A DNA stretch of 64,000 bases from Ruminococcus sp. (GTDB taxonomy: Bacteria > Bacillota > Clostridia > Oscillospirales > Acutalibacteraceae). The notes under the pieces were generated by a model. That model made no database searches. It was not told the origin of the DNA and was given only the letters and a program-made list of their open reading frames with translations. Each line of letters starts with the position of its first letter. Position 1 is the stretch's first letter. Positions 16,984 through 24,484 of this stretch are shown here, in pieces. The stretch spans positions 23,981 through 87,980 of the forward strand of contig SFCS01000011.1 in NCBI GenBank assembly GCA_004558485.1. Reading direction: 5' to 3'. Both the position numbers and the translations under genes were made by a program.

Positions 16984-17602
16984 GCGCCGCTTTGTCGTCA
17001 CTGCCGAAAAAGGCGCTCCCCATCACGGCGATGTCCGCACCCGCCGCCGCTGCCGCGGGAGCGGTCGCATCGGAAATGCCGCCGTCGACCTCGATGTGGG
17101 TCGCAAGACCGCGGCGGTGGATCTCCGCGCGCAGTGCCCTGACCTTCGGCAGCATGTCCGCCATGAATTTCTGTCCGCCGAACCCCGGCTCCACCGTCAT
17201 GACCAGCACCATATGGAGGCGGTCAAGATAGGGGAACACCGCCTCGGCGGGCGTGTGCGGCTTGATCGTCAGCGCCGCCTTTTTCCCCGCCTTCAGAATG
17301 CGGTCGAGCGTCTCGTCGATCGGCGCGGCGCTCTCGACATGAAAATTCACGATGTCTGCGCCCGCCGCGATGAACGCATCGAGTAAACGGTCGGGATATT
17401 CCATCATGAGGTGCACATCGAACGGCAGCGTCGAATGCTTGCGCATCGCGGCGATGACGGGCGGGCCGAAGCTTATGTTGGGCACGAACACCCCGTCCAT
17501 GACATCCACATGCACCATATCCACGCGCGCATCGTCCAAAAGCTGCATCTCTTCGGCAATGTGCGCGAAATCGCAGCTGAGCACCGACGGCGAAATTTTC
17601 AT
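16958..17602 (-). CDS. rpe: Ribulose-phosphate 3-epimerase
   Basis: 214 residues, TIM barrel. ISPSVLSCDFAHI at the start, MVHVDVMDGVFVPNIS and DVHLMMEYPDR carry the catalytic Asp and metal His. VEPGFGGQKF and EVDGGISDATAP complete the active site and phosphate loop. It interconverts ribulose-5-P and xylulose-5-P in the pentose phosphate pathway. I choose ATG 17602 because AGGGAG sits eight bases before it. TTGCGC-N17-TATACT near 17648-17677 is a plausible promoter on this strand. Confidence 0.93.
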   Translation of the reverse strand: MKISPSVLSCDFAHIAEEMQLLDDARVDMVHVDVMDGVFVPNISFGPPVIAAMRKHSTLPFDVHLMMEYPDRLLDAFIAAGADIVNFHVESAAPIDETLDRILKAGKKAALTIKPHTPAEAVFPYLDRLHMVLVMTVEPGFGGQKFMADMLPKVRALRAEIHRRGLATHIEVDGGISDATAPAAAAAGADIAVMGSAFFGSDDKAALTRRIRAL

Positions 17603-17740
17603 ACGATCCACTCCCTACAGGTATATACATAATAAGTAGTATACCATAATGCCGCCGCGCGCGCAAGGCATTTCGCGCAAAAAGGGCGCGCACACAACGA
17701 TGCGCCACCCGCTTTTTTTGTAAAAAATGCGAAAAAAACC

Positions 17741-17769
17741 TTGCTTTTGCGGCGGGGATGTGCTATAGT
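17741..17769 (+). promoter_or_regulatory. Sigma-A promoter of the ACT-hom-lysC operon
   Basis: TTGCTT (17741-17746), 17-bp spacer ending TGC, TATAGT (17764-17769). The leader of about 60 bases is too short for a T-box or lysine riboswitch. Confidence 0.75.
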
Positions 17770-17835
17770 GTTTGCTGTTCAAAAACATTGTGCGTGGTCG
17801 GCGTACAGTTTTTTATCTGAAAGGAGGGACGGCGA

Positions 17836-18264
17836 ATGGAGAGCGCACCGAAAAGAGCGCTCGTGGATCTGGCGGTGCTGCCGGAGGTGTTTCACGGGGT
17901 GCTGCGTGCCAAGGCGCTTTTGGCGGACGGCACGGCGACGAGTGCGGCGCAGGCGGCGCGCATGGCGGGCATTTCCCGCACCGCGTTTTATAAATACCGC
18001 GATGCCGTCTCGCTGTCGGAAACGGAAAGCGGGCAGCCGGTGACGGTGCATTTGACGCTTTTTGACCGCCCGGGGGTGCTGTCCGGCGTGCTGGCGGCGT
18101 TTGCGGCGGTCGGTGCGAACATCCGCACCGTCAATCAGAACATTCCGCAAAAAAACGCGGCGGCGGTGTCCATTTCGGCGACACTGGACGCGGCGACGCC
18201 CGCACAGCTGACGGCGGTGCTGCAAAATGTGCCCGGCGTAAAACGCATCGAGAAGGTCTACTGA
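17836..18264 (+). CDS. ACT-domain protein, UPF0735/PheB family
   Basis: 142 residues. An N-terminal helical, HTH-like part (AAQAARMAGISRTAFYKYRD, about 40-58) precedes a C-terminal ACT domain (about 70-142, VHLTLFDRPGVLSGVLAAFA and VGANIRTVNQNIP). ACT domains bind amino acids. The family occurs next to homoserine dehydrogenase or in aromatic amino acid loci of Firmicutes. Here it begins an operon with hom and lysC, so I infer a regulatory role in the aspartate pathway, perhaps sensing threonine or another product. The RBS is AAGGAGGG. Confidence 0.85.
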   Translation: MESAPKRALVDLAVLPEVFHGVLRAKALLADGTATSAAQAARMAGISRTAFYKYRDAVSLSETESGQPVTVHLTLFDRPGVLSGVLAAFAAVGANIRTVNQNIPQKNAAAVSISATLDAATPAQLTAVLQNVPGVKRIEKVY

Positions 18265-18283
18265 GAAAGGAAACGAAAACACT

Positions 18284-19513
18284 ATGGTTAAAATTGCCGT
18301 CATGGGACATGGCGTGGTGGGCAGCGGCGTTGCCGAGCTGCTGCAAAAAAACGCGGCGCATATCGCCGCAAAAGCGGGCGAGGAGATCGTGCTCGAAAGG
18401 GTGCTCGATCTGCGGGAATTTCCCGACCTCCCCTATGCGGACAAATTCACAAAGCGCTTTGCGGATATTTCGGATGACCCGACCATACAAATTGTGGTAG
18501 AGACGATGGGCGGTCTCACCCCCGCCTATGACTATGTGAAAGCGTGCCTGCTTGCCGGCAAAAGCGTCGTGACCTCCAACAAGGAGCTTGTGGCGCAAAA
18601 GGGCGACGAGCTGCTCGCCATCGCGAAGGAAAAAGGCCTCAATTTTCTCTTTGAGGCAAGCGTCGGCGGCGGCATCCCCGTGCTGCGCCCGCTCGACCAG
18701 TGCCTTGCCGCCAACGAGGTGAGCGAGGTCACGGGCATTCTGAACGGCACGACAAACTTCATGCTCACCCGCATGATCGAGGACGGGATGCCGTTTGAGG
18801 AGGCGCTTTTGCTGGCGCAAAAGCGCGGCTATGCCGAGCGCGACCCCTCCGCCGACATCGACGGGCTTGACGCCTGCCGCAAAATCTGTATTCTCGCATC
18901 GCTTGCCTTCGGCAGGCATGTCTATCCCGCGCAGGTGCGCACCGAGGGCATCCGCGAGATCACCCTCACCGATGTGCGCCTTGCCGCCGCGGTCGGCGGT
19001 GTCATCAAGCTCATCGGCAAGGCGGTGAAAAACGGGGAGCATGTTTCCTGCGCGGTCGCGCCCATGATCGTCCGAAAGGAACACCTTTTGTCGGATGTGC
19101 GGGATGTGTTCAACGCTATCTTAGTGCGCGGCGACGCCATCGGCGATGTCGTGTTCTACGGCAGGGGGGCGGGCAAGCTGCCCACCGCGAGTGCGGTTCT
19201 CGCCGATGTCATCGACGAGGTAAAGCACCTCAAGGCCCGCAAATATCTCTGCTGGAGCGCCGGTGCGCCGGACTATGCGATCGATTTCGGTCTTTTGCCG
19301 GCGAGGATGCTTTTGCGGGTGCGCGCGGACGCGGACAAAAAAGCGGACCTCGCGGCGGCGTTCGGCAACATCGAATTTGTGACATGCGACGCGCTGCCGC
19401 AGGATGAACTGGCGTTTGTGACAAGCGCCATGACGGAAAAAGAGCTGGATGCCGCCTTGAAGGCGGTCTCCGGTGCAGAACCTGTGCGTCGGCTGCGGCT
19501 GGCGGAGCTTTGA
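18284..19513 (+). CDS. hom: Homoserine dehydrogenase
   Basis: 409 residues. The NAD(P) Rossmann loop GHGVVGSGVAELL opens the protein (about 8-20). VTSNKELVAQKG and GGIPVLRPL, NGTTNFMLTRM and the DPSADIDGLDAC run form the catalytic domain. About 70 C-terminal residues (LRVRADADKKADLAAAFGN...) form an ACT-like regulatory domain. It reduces aspartate semialdehyde to homoserine, leading to threonine and methionine. It lies 19 bases after the ACT protein and 11 before lysC. Confidence 0.94.
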   Translation: MVKIAVMGHGVVGSGVAELLQKNAAHIAAKAGEEIVLERVLDLREFPDLPYADKFTKRFADISDDPTIQIVVETMGGLTPAYDYVKACLLAGKSVVTSNKELVAQKGDELLAIAKEKGLNFLFEASVGGGIPVLRPLDQCLAANEVSEVTGILNGTTNFMLTRMIEDGMPFEEALLLAQKRGYAERDPSADIDGLDACRKICILASLAFGRHVYPAQVRTEGIREITLTDVRLAAAVGGVIKLIGKAVKNGEHVSCAVAPMIVRKEHLLSDVRDVFNAILVRGDAIGDVVFYGRGAGKLPTASAVLADVIDEVKHLKARKYLCWSAGAPDYAIDFGLLPARMLLRVRADADKKADLAAAFGNIEFVTCDALPQDELAFVTSAMTEKELDAALKAVSGAEPVRRLRLAEL

Positions 19514-19524
19514 GGAGGAACGGT

Positions 19525-20733
19525 ATGCTGATCGTACAGAAATTCGGCGGCACTTCGGTGGCGGACGCCGCCCGTGTCATGCATGTGGCGCAGACAGTCG
19601 CGGACACCTACCGCGCGGGAAACGATGTCGTGGTGGTGGTCTCCGCGCAGGGCGACACCACCGACGATCTCATCGCCAAGGGCAAGGAGATCAATCCCGA
19701 CGGCAGCAAGAGAGAAATGGATATGCTCATGGCGGCGGGCGAACAAATTTCCATCGCGCTGCTCGCCATGGCGATCGAAAAACTCGGCTGTCCCGCCATT
19801 TCCCTGCTCGGCTGGCAGGCGGGCTTTTACACCTCGTCGGTGTATAACAACGCGCGCATCCACCGTGTGGACACAGAGCGCATCCGCAGCTGCCTCGACC
19901 AGCGCAAGATCGTCGTGGTCGCGGGCTTTCAGGGAATCAACAAATATGACGATATCACCACCCTCGGACGCGGCGGCTCGGACACGAGCGCCGTGGCGAT
20001 CGCAGCGGCGATGAAAGCGGATCTTTGTCAGATCTACACCGATGTGGACGGCGTGTTCACCGCCGACCCGCGCAAGATCGCGGGCGCGAAAAAGCTGCCG
20101 GAGATCACCTATGACGAGATGCTGGAGCTGGCAACGCTCGGCGCGCAGGTGCTCAACAACCGCTCGGTGGAAATGGCGAAAAAATATAATGTGGAGCTGG
20201 AGGTGCGCTCCAGCCTGCACGATGTGCCGGGAACGGTGGTCAAGGAGGTAGTCAAAGTGGAAAAAATGCTGGTAAAGAGTGTGGCAAAGGATACCGATGT
20301 GGCAACGGTCGCCATCGTCGGGCTGCCGGATGAGCCGGGCATCGCGTTCAAGGTGTTCTCCCGCGTTGCCAATGCGCACATCAATGTGGATGTGATCCTG
20401 CAATCGGTGGGCAGAGACGGCACGAAGGACATCACCTTCACCGTCCCGGGCAACTGCGGTGCGGCGGCGGTCGCGGCCCTTTCGGAATACTGCGACAGCA
20501 TCGGCGTCAAGAGCCTGACGCACGACGAGCAGCGGCTTGCCAAGGTGTCCATCGTGGGCGCGGGCATGGAAACGCATGAGGGCGTTGCCGCGCAGATGTT
20601 TGAGGCGCTTGCCGATGCCAACATCAACATCAGCATGATCTCGACAAGTGAGATCAAGGTCTCCGCTCTTGTCCCGCTCGCCGACGCCGACCGCGCCGTC
20701 GCCGCCATTCACAAGCGCTTCTTTGAAAAATAA
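19525..20733 (+). CDS. lysC: Aspartate kinase
   Basis: 402 residues. The kinase domain starts with VQKFGGTSVAD (about 4-14) and has GRGGSDTSAVAIAAAM (about 150) and YTDVDGVFTADPRKI (about 172). Two ACT domains follow (about 265-330 and 345-400) with GIAFKVFSRVANAHINVD and MISTSEIKVSALV, as in lysine/threonine-sensitive monofunctional enzymes. It makes aspartyl phosphate, the first step to lysine, threonine and methionine. The ATG at 19525 follows GAGGAGG. Confidence 0.95.
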   Translation: MLIVQKFGGTSVADAARVMHVAQTVADTYRAGNDVVVVVSAQGDTTDDLIAKGKEINPDGSKREMDMLMAAGEQISIALLAMAIEKLGCPAISLLGWQAGFYTSSVYNNARIHRVDTERIRSCLDQRKIVVVAGFQGINKYDDITTLGRGGSDTSAVAIAAAMKADLCQIYTDVDGVFTADPRKIAGAKKLPEITYDEMLELATLGAQVLNNRSVEMAKKYNVELEVRSSLHDVPGTVVKEVVKVEKMLVKSVAKDTDVATVAIVGLPDEPGIAFKVFSRVANAHINVDVILQSVGRDGTKDITFTVPGNCGAAAVAALSEYCDSIGVKSLTHDEQRLAKVSIVGAGMETHEGVAAQMFEALADANINISMISTSEIKVSALVPLADADRAVAAIHKRFFEK

Positions 20734-20954
20734 GGCGAGGAAGCACAAAGTGCTTCCTCGGTCAAATTCTCCTTGTCGCCCATTATCATAGGCGACATTT
20801 TGCGGCGAAGCCGCAAAACCGGACAATTTGCGGGGTGGGTGCCTCGATTTTTGAAAGAAGTGTTTTGCACAAAGTGCTTCCTCGCATTTCCCTTAAATCG
20901 GAGTGCCTACCGCAAAACGAAAGGCGAGGAAAATTCCTCGCCTTTCGTTTTTCC
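20733..20954. repeat. Hairpin-rich intergenic sequence with 18-bp direct repeat and terminators
   Basis: A hairpin at 20735-20760 (CGAGGAAGCAC/GTGCTTCCTCG) follows lysC. The bases GCACAAAGTGCTTCCTCG occur at 20743-20760 and again at 20867-20884, and AAGGCGAGGA at 20733-20742 and 20921-20930. A strong bidirectional terminator (AACGAAAGGCGAGGA stem, T-run) lies at 20914-20954. The piece between the repeats has no gene that I can see and looks like inserted or duplicated intergenic DNA. Confidence 0.6.
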
Positions 20955-20959
20955 TGTAT

Positions 20960-21091
20960 TTACTTCTTTTTCTTTGATAGCTTTTGCAAAAGATACATCG
21001 CCGCGATGATGACGAGCGTGACACAGAAGATGCCCGCCATGCCCTTTGCCATGAGCGGCAGCGTTTCTATAAACAGATCGACATTGCTCAT
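20960..21091 (-). CDS. Very small OadG-like membrane subunit
   Basis: A 43-residue protein: a short acidic start (MSNVDLFIETL), one transmembrane helix (about 12-35, MAKGMAGIFCVTLVIIAAM) and a basic end (KLSKKKK). Gamma subunits (OadG/MmdD) of Na+-translocating decarboxylases have this plan at their N terminus. This gene begins 16 bases after the beta-subunit gene with RBS AAAGGATG. Usual OadG proteins are about 80-130 residues with a longer cytoplasmic tail that binds Zn2+ or biotin carrier, which is missing here. I infer an assembly or stabilising partner for the beta subunit. Confidence 0.65.
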   Translation of the reverse strand: MSNVDLFIETLPLMAKGMAGIFCVTLVIIAAMYLLQKLSKKKK

Positions 21092-21106
21092 TTCGTTCAT
21101 CCTTTC

Positions 21107-22234
21107 TCAGCCCAGCATCGTGAGGATCAGTCCGCCCGCGATGACCGAGGCGATCTGTCCGGAGACATTGACGCCGACCGCGTGCATGAGCAGGAAGTTC
21201 TGGTTGTCCTCCTGCAGACCCAGCTTGTTGACAACGCGCGCAGACATCGGGAACGCCGAAATGCCCGCCGCACCGATCATGGGGTTGATCTTCCTGCCCT
21301 TCGGCAAAAACAGATTGATGACCTTGGCAAACACGACGCCGCCCGCCGTGTCGAAAATGAAGGCGACAAGCCCCAAAAGCAGGATCATCAGTGTTTCCTT
21401 CGTGAGGAACAGCTGTGCCTGCATCTTCGTCGCGATGGTGAGCCCCAGAAGCAGCGTGACGAGATTTGCAAGCACCTTTTGCGCCGTCTCGGACAGGTTA
21501 TCGAGCACGCCGCACTCGCGGATGAGGTTGCCGAACATCAGAAAGCCGATCAGCGCCAGGCTGCGCGGGGACACCAGTCCGACCACCGCCGTGATGATGA
21601 TGGGAAACAGAATTTTCGTCGTCTTGGACACGCTGCCCGGCGTATAGGGCATGCGGATCTGCCGCTCCTTCTTGCTGGTGAGGAGCTTTATCACCGGCGG
21701 CTGCACGATCGGCACGAGCGCCATATACGAATAGGCGGCGACCATGATCGCGCCGATATACTTCGACTGGAAGAAATTGGCGACAAAGATGGAGGTCGGG
21801 CCGTCCGCTGCGCCGATGATGGCGATGGACGCGGCGTTTTTGAGATCAAAGCCGAGCAGCGTCGCCATGCTGAGGGTGAAAAAGATGCCGAACTGCGCCG
21901 CCGCACCGAACAGCATCAGCTTCGGATTGGACAAAAGCGGACCGAAATCGATCATCGCGCCGATGCCGATGAACAGCAAAAGCGGGAAAAGCTCGTTGGC
22001 GATGCCTGCGCTAAACAGCACATCGAGCGCGCCGACCTCCTCCACGCCGTCATAGATCTGCGTCACCGCGCCCGACAGCGGCAGGTTGACAAGAATGGTG
22101 CCGAATCCCAAAGGCAGCAGCAGCGACGGCTCCATGTCCTTCTTGATGGCGAGCCAGATGAGCACCGCACCGATCACCCACATCACCACGTGCTGCCAGG
22201 TGAGGTTGCCCACATTTGCAAAAAGCTCCAGCAT
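21107..22234 (-). CDS. Na+-translocating decarboxylase beta subunit (OadB/GcdB family)
   Basis: 375 residues, about nine to eleven membrane segments. IGAADGPTSIF (about 140-150) carries the Asp known to be essential for Na+ transport in OadB. NPMIGAAGISAFPMSARV near the C terminus carries the conserved Asn, Ser and Arg. In known complexes this subunit removes CO2 from carboxybiotin and pumps Na+ out. No carboxyltransferase alpha subunit or biotin carrier lies next to it, so these would have to be encoded elsewhere. ATG 22234 follows AGGAGGT. A probable riboswitch precedes it. Confidence 0.9.
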   Translation of the reverse strand: MLELFANVGNLTWQHVVMWVIGAVLIWLAIKKDMEPSLLLPLGFGTILVNLPLSGAVTQIYDGVEEVGALDVLFSAGIANELFPLLLFIGIGAMIDFGPLLSNPKLMLFGAAAQFGIFFTLSMATLLGFDLKNAASIAIIGAADGPTSIFVANFFQSKYIGAIMVAAYSYMALVPIVQPPVIKLLTSKKERQIRMPYTPGSVSKTTKILFPIIITAVVGLVSPRSLALIGFLMFGNLIRECGVLDNLSETAQKVLANLVTLLLGLTIATKMQAQLFLTKETLMILLLGLVAFIFDTAGGVVFAKVINLFLPKGRKINPMIGAAGISAFPMSARVVNKLGLQEDNQNFLLMHAVGVNVSGQIASVIAGGLILTMLG

Positions 22235-22261
22235 ACAACGATACCTCCTGTTTTTCGGGAA

Positions 22262-22390
22262 TAAAAAAAGACTTCCATCGGACGCCATATGTCCGATAAA
22301 AGTCTTGTCGTTTCAGTCCGAAGCGGGCACAAAAAGTGCCGTGATTGACGCAAAGGACGCGATCTCTCGCCGACTACTCCCCTTTATGAT
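22262..22390 (-). ncRNA. Probable metal-ion riboswitch with terminator (yybP-ykoY-like)
   Basis: The minus-strand leader has AAAGGGGAGTAG near its 5' end and later CGTCAATCACGG, a hairpin with GGCAC/GTGCC, and ACAAGACTTTTAT. The ends ATAAAGG and CTTTTAT can pair as a 7-bp closing stem. The same 3' strand also enters a long terminator (AAGACTT/AAGTCTT with ATCGGAC/GTCCGAT, then T7, 22262-22310). Ligand binding should therefore favour read-through. The AAAGGGGAGUA box and CAAGAC end resemble yybP-ykoY (Mn2+) riboswitches. A Na+-I (DUF1646) type would suit the Na+-pump gene better; I cannot decide without a covariance search. Confidence 0.6.
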
Positions 22391-22396
22391 GCCGCT

Positions 22397-22425
22397 ATTG
22401 TATCATACCGCAAAAAAATTTGCAA
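22397..22425 (-). promoter_or_regulatory. Sigma-A promoter of the oadB-like leader
   Basis: On the minus strand TTGCAA (22425-22420), 17-bp spacer, TACAAT (22402-22397). It sits just after the stop of the symporter gene, so the oadB-like gene has its own start of transcription. Confidence 0.75.
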
Positions 22426-22432
22426 CCCTTTT

Positions 22433-23824
22433 TTATTTTGCCCGCAGCCGCAGCTCCTGCCGCCTTTTCCGACAGCGGCGCGCGCCGAGGGAAAAGACGA
22501 GAAAATTGGCAAGCGTGCCGACCGTCGCGCCGGTGACCGAAAGGGGGCTGCCGAGCGCCCGCCACAAAAGCGCTGCCGCCCCGCCCGCAAAAACGGCGGC
22601 AAAAAAGGTGCGCCCGTTTGCCCGCACGCCGAGCAGCGCCGCTGCAAGCGGCACGACTGTGAGCGGCGACCAGCAGGCATACGCCGCCGTCAGGATGCCG
22701 AGCACATCCGGCAGCAGCAGCGCTGCCGCCACCGCCGCGCCGCCCGTGAGAAGGTTCACCGCCCGCAGCAGAAGCAGCCGCCGCTTGTCGGAGAGGGACG
22801 GACACAGCGGCGCGATCACATCCTGCACAAGGCTCACCGCCGCGCCGTTCAGAAAGCCGTCGGCGGCGGACAGCAAAATGGACACCATCGCCGCCATCAC
22901 CAGCCCCCGCACACCGACCGGCAGCACCGTCAGAATGAGCTGCGGCATGGCGTCAGCGGCGTTGTCGGTCACGGAAAGTGCCCTCGCCGCCAGCCCGATC
23001 AGCCCCGTGATGACGAAAAACGGCACAGAGAAAAGCCCCGCCGCCACCGTCCCGCGGGACGCGGCACGCAGATCCTTGCCGATGAGCAGCCGCTGGGTAT
23101 ACGGCGGGACGAGCGCCTCGCCGAGCGCCATCGTCAGAAACAGCGACAAAAACGCCGCCCCCGACCGCCCGTTTACGGGATTGAAAAAGGCGGGCGGCGT
23201 CGCCGCCAGCACCGCACCGATGCCGCCCGCACGCCTAAGCGCTGCGAAAAGCAGCAGCGGCATGCCGAGCGCAAGCAGGAAAAACTGCACCATGTCGGCG
23301 GCGATGACCGCACCCATACCGCCGACGGTGGAATAGATGAGCACCACGCCGCACCCGATGAGCACGCCCGCCGTCGGCGATACGCCGAGCAGGGTGTGCA
23401 GCGTCACACCCATGCCCTCCATCTGCGCGCCCACCACGCCTGCGCAGCAAAGAAAGCCGCAAGCCCCGACAAGCACCCCCGCGCCCTTGCCGTAGGCTGC
23501 GGCGGCGATGCCCCCCGTGGAGCTGACACCCGCAAACCGCCGCACGCCGGGAGCGACATATTTGCCGATCAGCACGGTCACGGCGCCAAACCCCAAAAGC
23601 GCCGCCGTCATGCCGACGCCCCTCTCGAACGCCTCGGCGGCGTTGCCGACCGAGAACCCGCCGCCGACATAGGAAGCGGCAAGCGACGCAAAAATGACCG
23701 GCGCGCCGTATTTTTTGTCCGCCGCCGCGAAATCCTCCGCGCCCTTCACCGCCCTGCCGCCGAAAAGTCCCATGCCGACCAGCACCAGAATATACAAAAT
23801 GACAATGCCGACATCCGCCGCCAC
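22433..23824 (-). CDS. Sodium/solute symporter (SSS family)
   Basis: 463 residues with about 13 membrane segments. SLAASYVGGGFSVGNAAEAF (about 47-66) is the SSS Na+-site helix region, and GMGAVIAADMVQFFLLALG and SAADGFLNGAAVSLVQD are other family boxes. The family carries sugars, amino acids, proline, pantothenate or carboxylates with Na+; the solute here is not predictable. The start is GTG 23824 after GGGGGTGAGC. It is transcribed in the same direction as the oadB-like gene, but a promoter separates them. Confidence 0.86.
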   Translation of the reverse strand: MAADVGIVILYILVLVGMGLFGGRAVKGAEDFAAADKKYGAPVIFASLAASYVGGGFSVGNAAEAFERGVGMTAALLGFGAVTVLIGKYVAPGVRRFAGVSSTGGIAAAAYGKGAGVLVGACGFLCCAGVVGAQMEGMGVTLHTLLGVSPTAGVLIGCGVVLIYSTVGGMGAVIAADMVQFFLLALGMPLLLFAALRRAGGIGAVLAATPPAFFNPVNGRSGAAFLSLFLTMALGEALVPPYTQRLLIGKDLRAASRGTVAAGLFSVPFFVITGLIGLAARALSVTDNAADAMPQLILTVLPVGVRGLVMAAMVSILLSAADGFLNGAAVSLVQDVIAPLCPSLSDKRRLLLLRAVNLLTGGAAVAAALLLPDVLGILTAAYACWSPLTVVPLAAALLGVRANGRTFFAAVFAGGAAALLWRALGSPLSVTGATVGTLANFLVFSLGARRCRKRRQELRLRAK

Positions 23825-23837
23825 ACGCTCACCCCCA

Positions 23838-23866
23838 CAAAAAAACGACCGCGAAACGCGGTCGTT
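23838..23866 (-). terminator. Terminator after the HTH gene
   Basis: A 10-bp stem AACGACCGCG/CGCGGTCGTT with loop AAA, followed on the minus strand by T7. It lies between the HTH gene and the symporter start. Confidence 0.82.
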
Positions 23867-23927
23867 CCCCTATGAAAATGTATGCAGCGCGCCGCCGTGT
23901 CATGACTGGGCGCAAACCCTTCCTGCC

Positions 23928-24131
23928 TCAATTATCGTCGATCAGAAACAGCTCATTCGGCGTGCAGTCAAGCAGGCGGCAGATGGTTTCGATGTTCTCA
24001 TACCGTATGGATTTTGTACGGTTGTTCACCATATTGCTAAAGTTCTGATAGCTCATGCCCAGCTGCTTATACAGCCAATATTTCGTTCTCCCGCGCTGTT
24101 CCAAAAGCTCCAAAACACGTAATGTCACCAT
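23928..24131 (-). CDS. Small Cro/CI-type HTH regulator
   Basis: 67 residues, a single helix-turn-helix domain (WLYKQLGMSYQNFSNMVNNRT, then IRYENIETICRLLDCTPNELF), the small YozG-like XRE type with no ligand domain. It is divergent from the Cys-rich gene at 24239 across an AT-rich 107-bp spacer holding a perfect inverted repeat that overlaps its own start and RBS. It probably represses itself and its neighbour. Such isolated regulators are common on small acquired islets. Confidence 0.8.
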   Translation of the reverse strand: MVTLRVLELLEQRGRTKYWLYKQLGMSYQNFSNMVNNRTKSIRYENIETICRLLDCTPNELFLIDDN

Positions 24132-24171
24132 AAGATATGACTCCTTTCGTATCTGTCGAAATCATATCTTA
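24131..24171. promoter_or_regulatory. 10-bp perfect inverted repeat in the divergent spacer
   Basis: TAAGATATGA (24131-24140) and TCATATCTTA (24162-24171) are exact reverse complements, about two helical turns apart centre to centre plus half. They cover the start codon and RBS (AAAGGAGT) of the HTH gene. This could be an operator or an mRNA hairpin that hides the RBS. The rest of 24172-24238 is very AT-rich with several TATACT-like boxes. Confidence 0.5.
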
Positions 24172-24238
24172 TTTTTTCGCTTTACATATAGACTATACTA
24201 TGATATACTTTTACATTATATACTGTATAAGTGATATT

Positions 24239-24448
24239 ATGATCGAAAACGAAAACGGTATTCCTCTTACACCCGGAAACGGTGGGCGGAATTGTTTGGC
24301 AAACGGGCGATTTTTTGATAAACAGGGAAAACCAATTGAATCCTGTTGCGATGAGTGTGATGATCTGATGTGCTGTGCCGGTGATTATACAGATGCAGAT
24401 TGTCGTGTTTGCGATGACCCCTTTTGTCCACACAGTCAAAAAGCGTAA
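24239..24448 (+). CDS. Small Cys-rich protein of unknown function
   Basis: 69 residues with nine Cys, mostly in ESCCDECDDLMCC (35-46) and DCRVCDDPFCPHS (54-66), and many Asp. The spacing (CC..C....CC...C..C....CPH) suggests metal binding, perhaps two Zn2+ or an Fe-S site. No signal peptide. I place the start at ATG 24239; an open frame upstream encodes AT-rich nonsense. It is divergent from the HTH gene, less G+C-rich than the region, and ends at a bidirectional terminator. I do not recognise a named family. Confidence 0.6.
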   Translation: MIENENGIPLTPGNGGRNCLANGRFFDKQGKPIESCCDECDDLMCCAGDYTDADCRVCDDPFCPHSQKA

Positions 24449-24478
24449 GCGGCGACCGTTTGGTCGCCGCTTATACTT
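24446..24478. terminator. Bidirectional terminator
   Basis: A 12-bp stem TAAGCGGCGACC/GGTCGCCGCTTA with T-rich flanks on both strands separates the Cys-rich gene and the EF-G paralogue. Confidence 0.85.
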
Positions 24479-24484
24479 TTTGTA

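Noticed and set aside
16360..17001. Long 5' extension of the rnfC frame
   Set aside because: It is antisense to the mecA-like and rpe genes and has no family resemblance; a clear RBS supports the start at 16359.
17770..17835. Lysine riboswitch or T-box before the ACT-hom-lysC operon
   Set aside because: The leader is about 60 bases with no terminator or conserved box.
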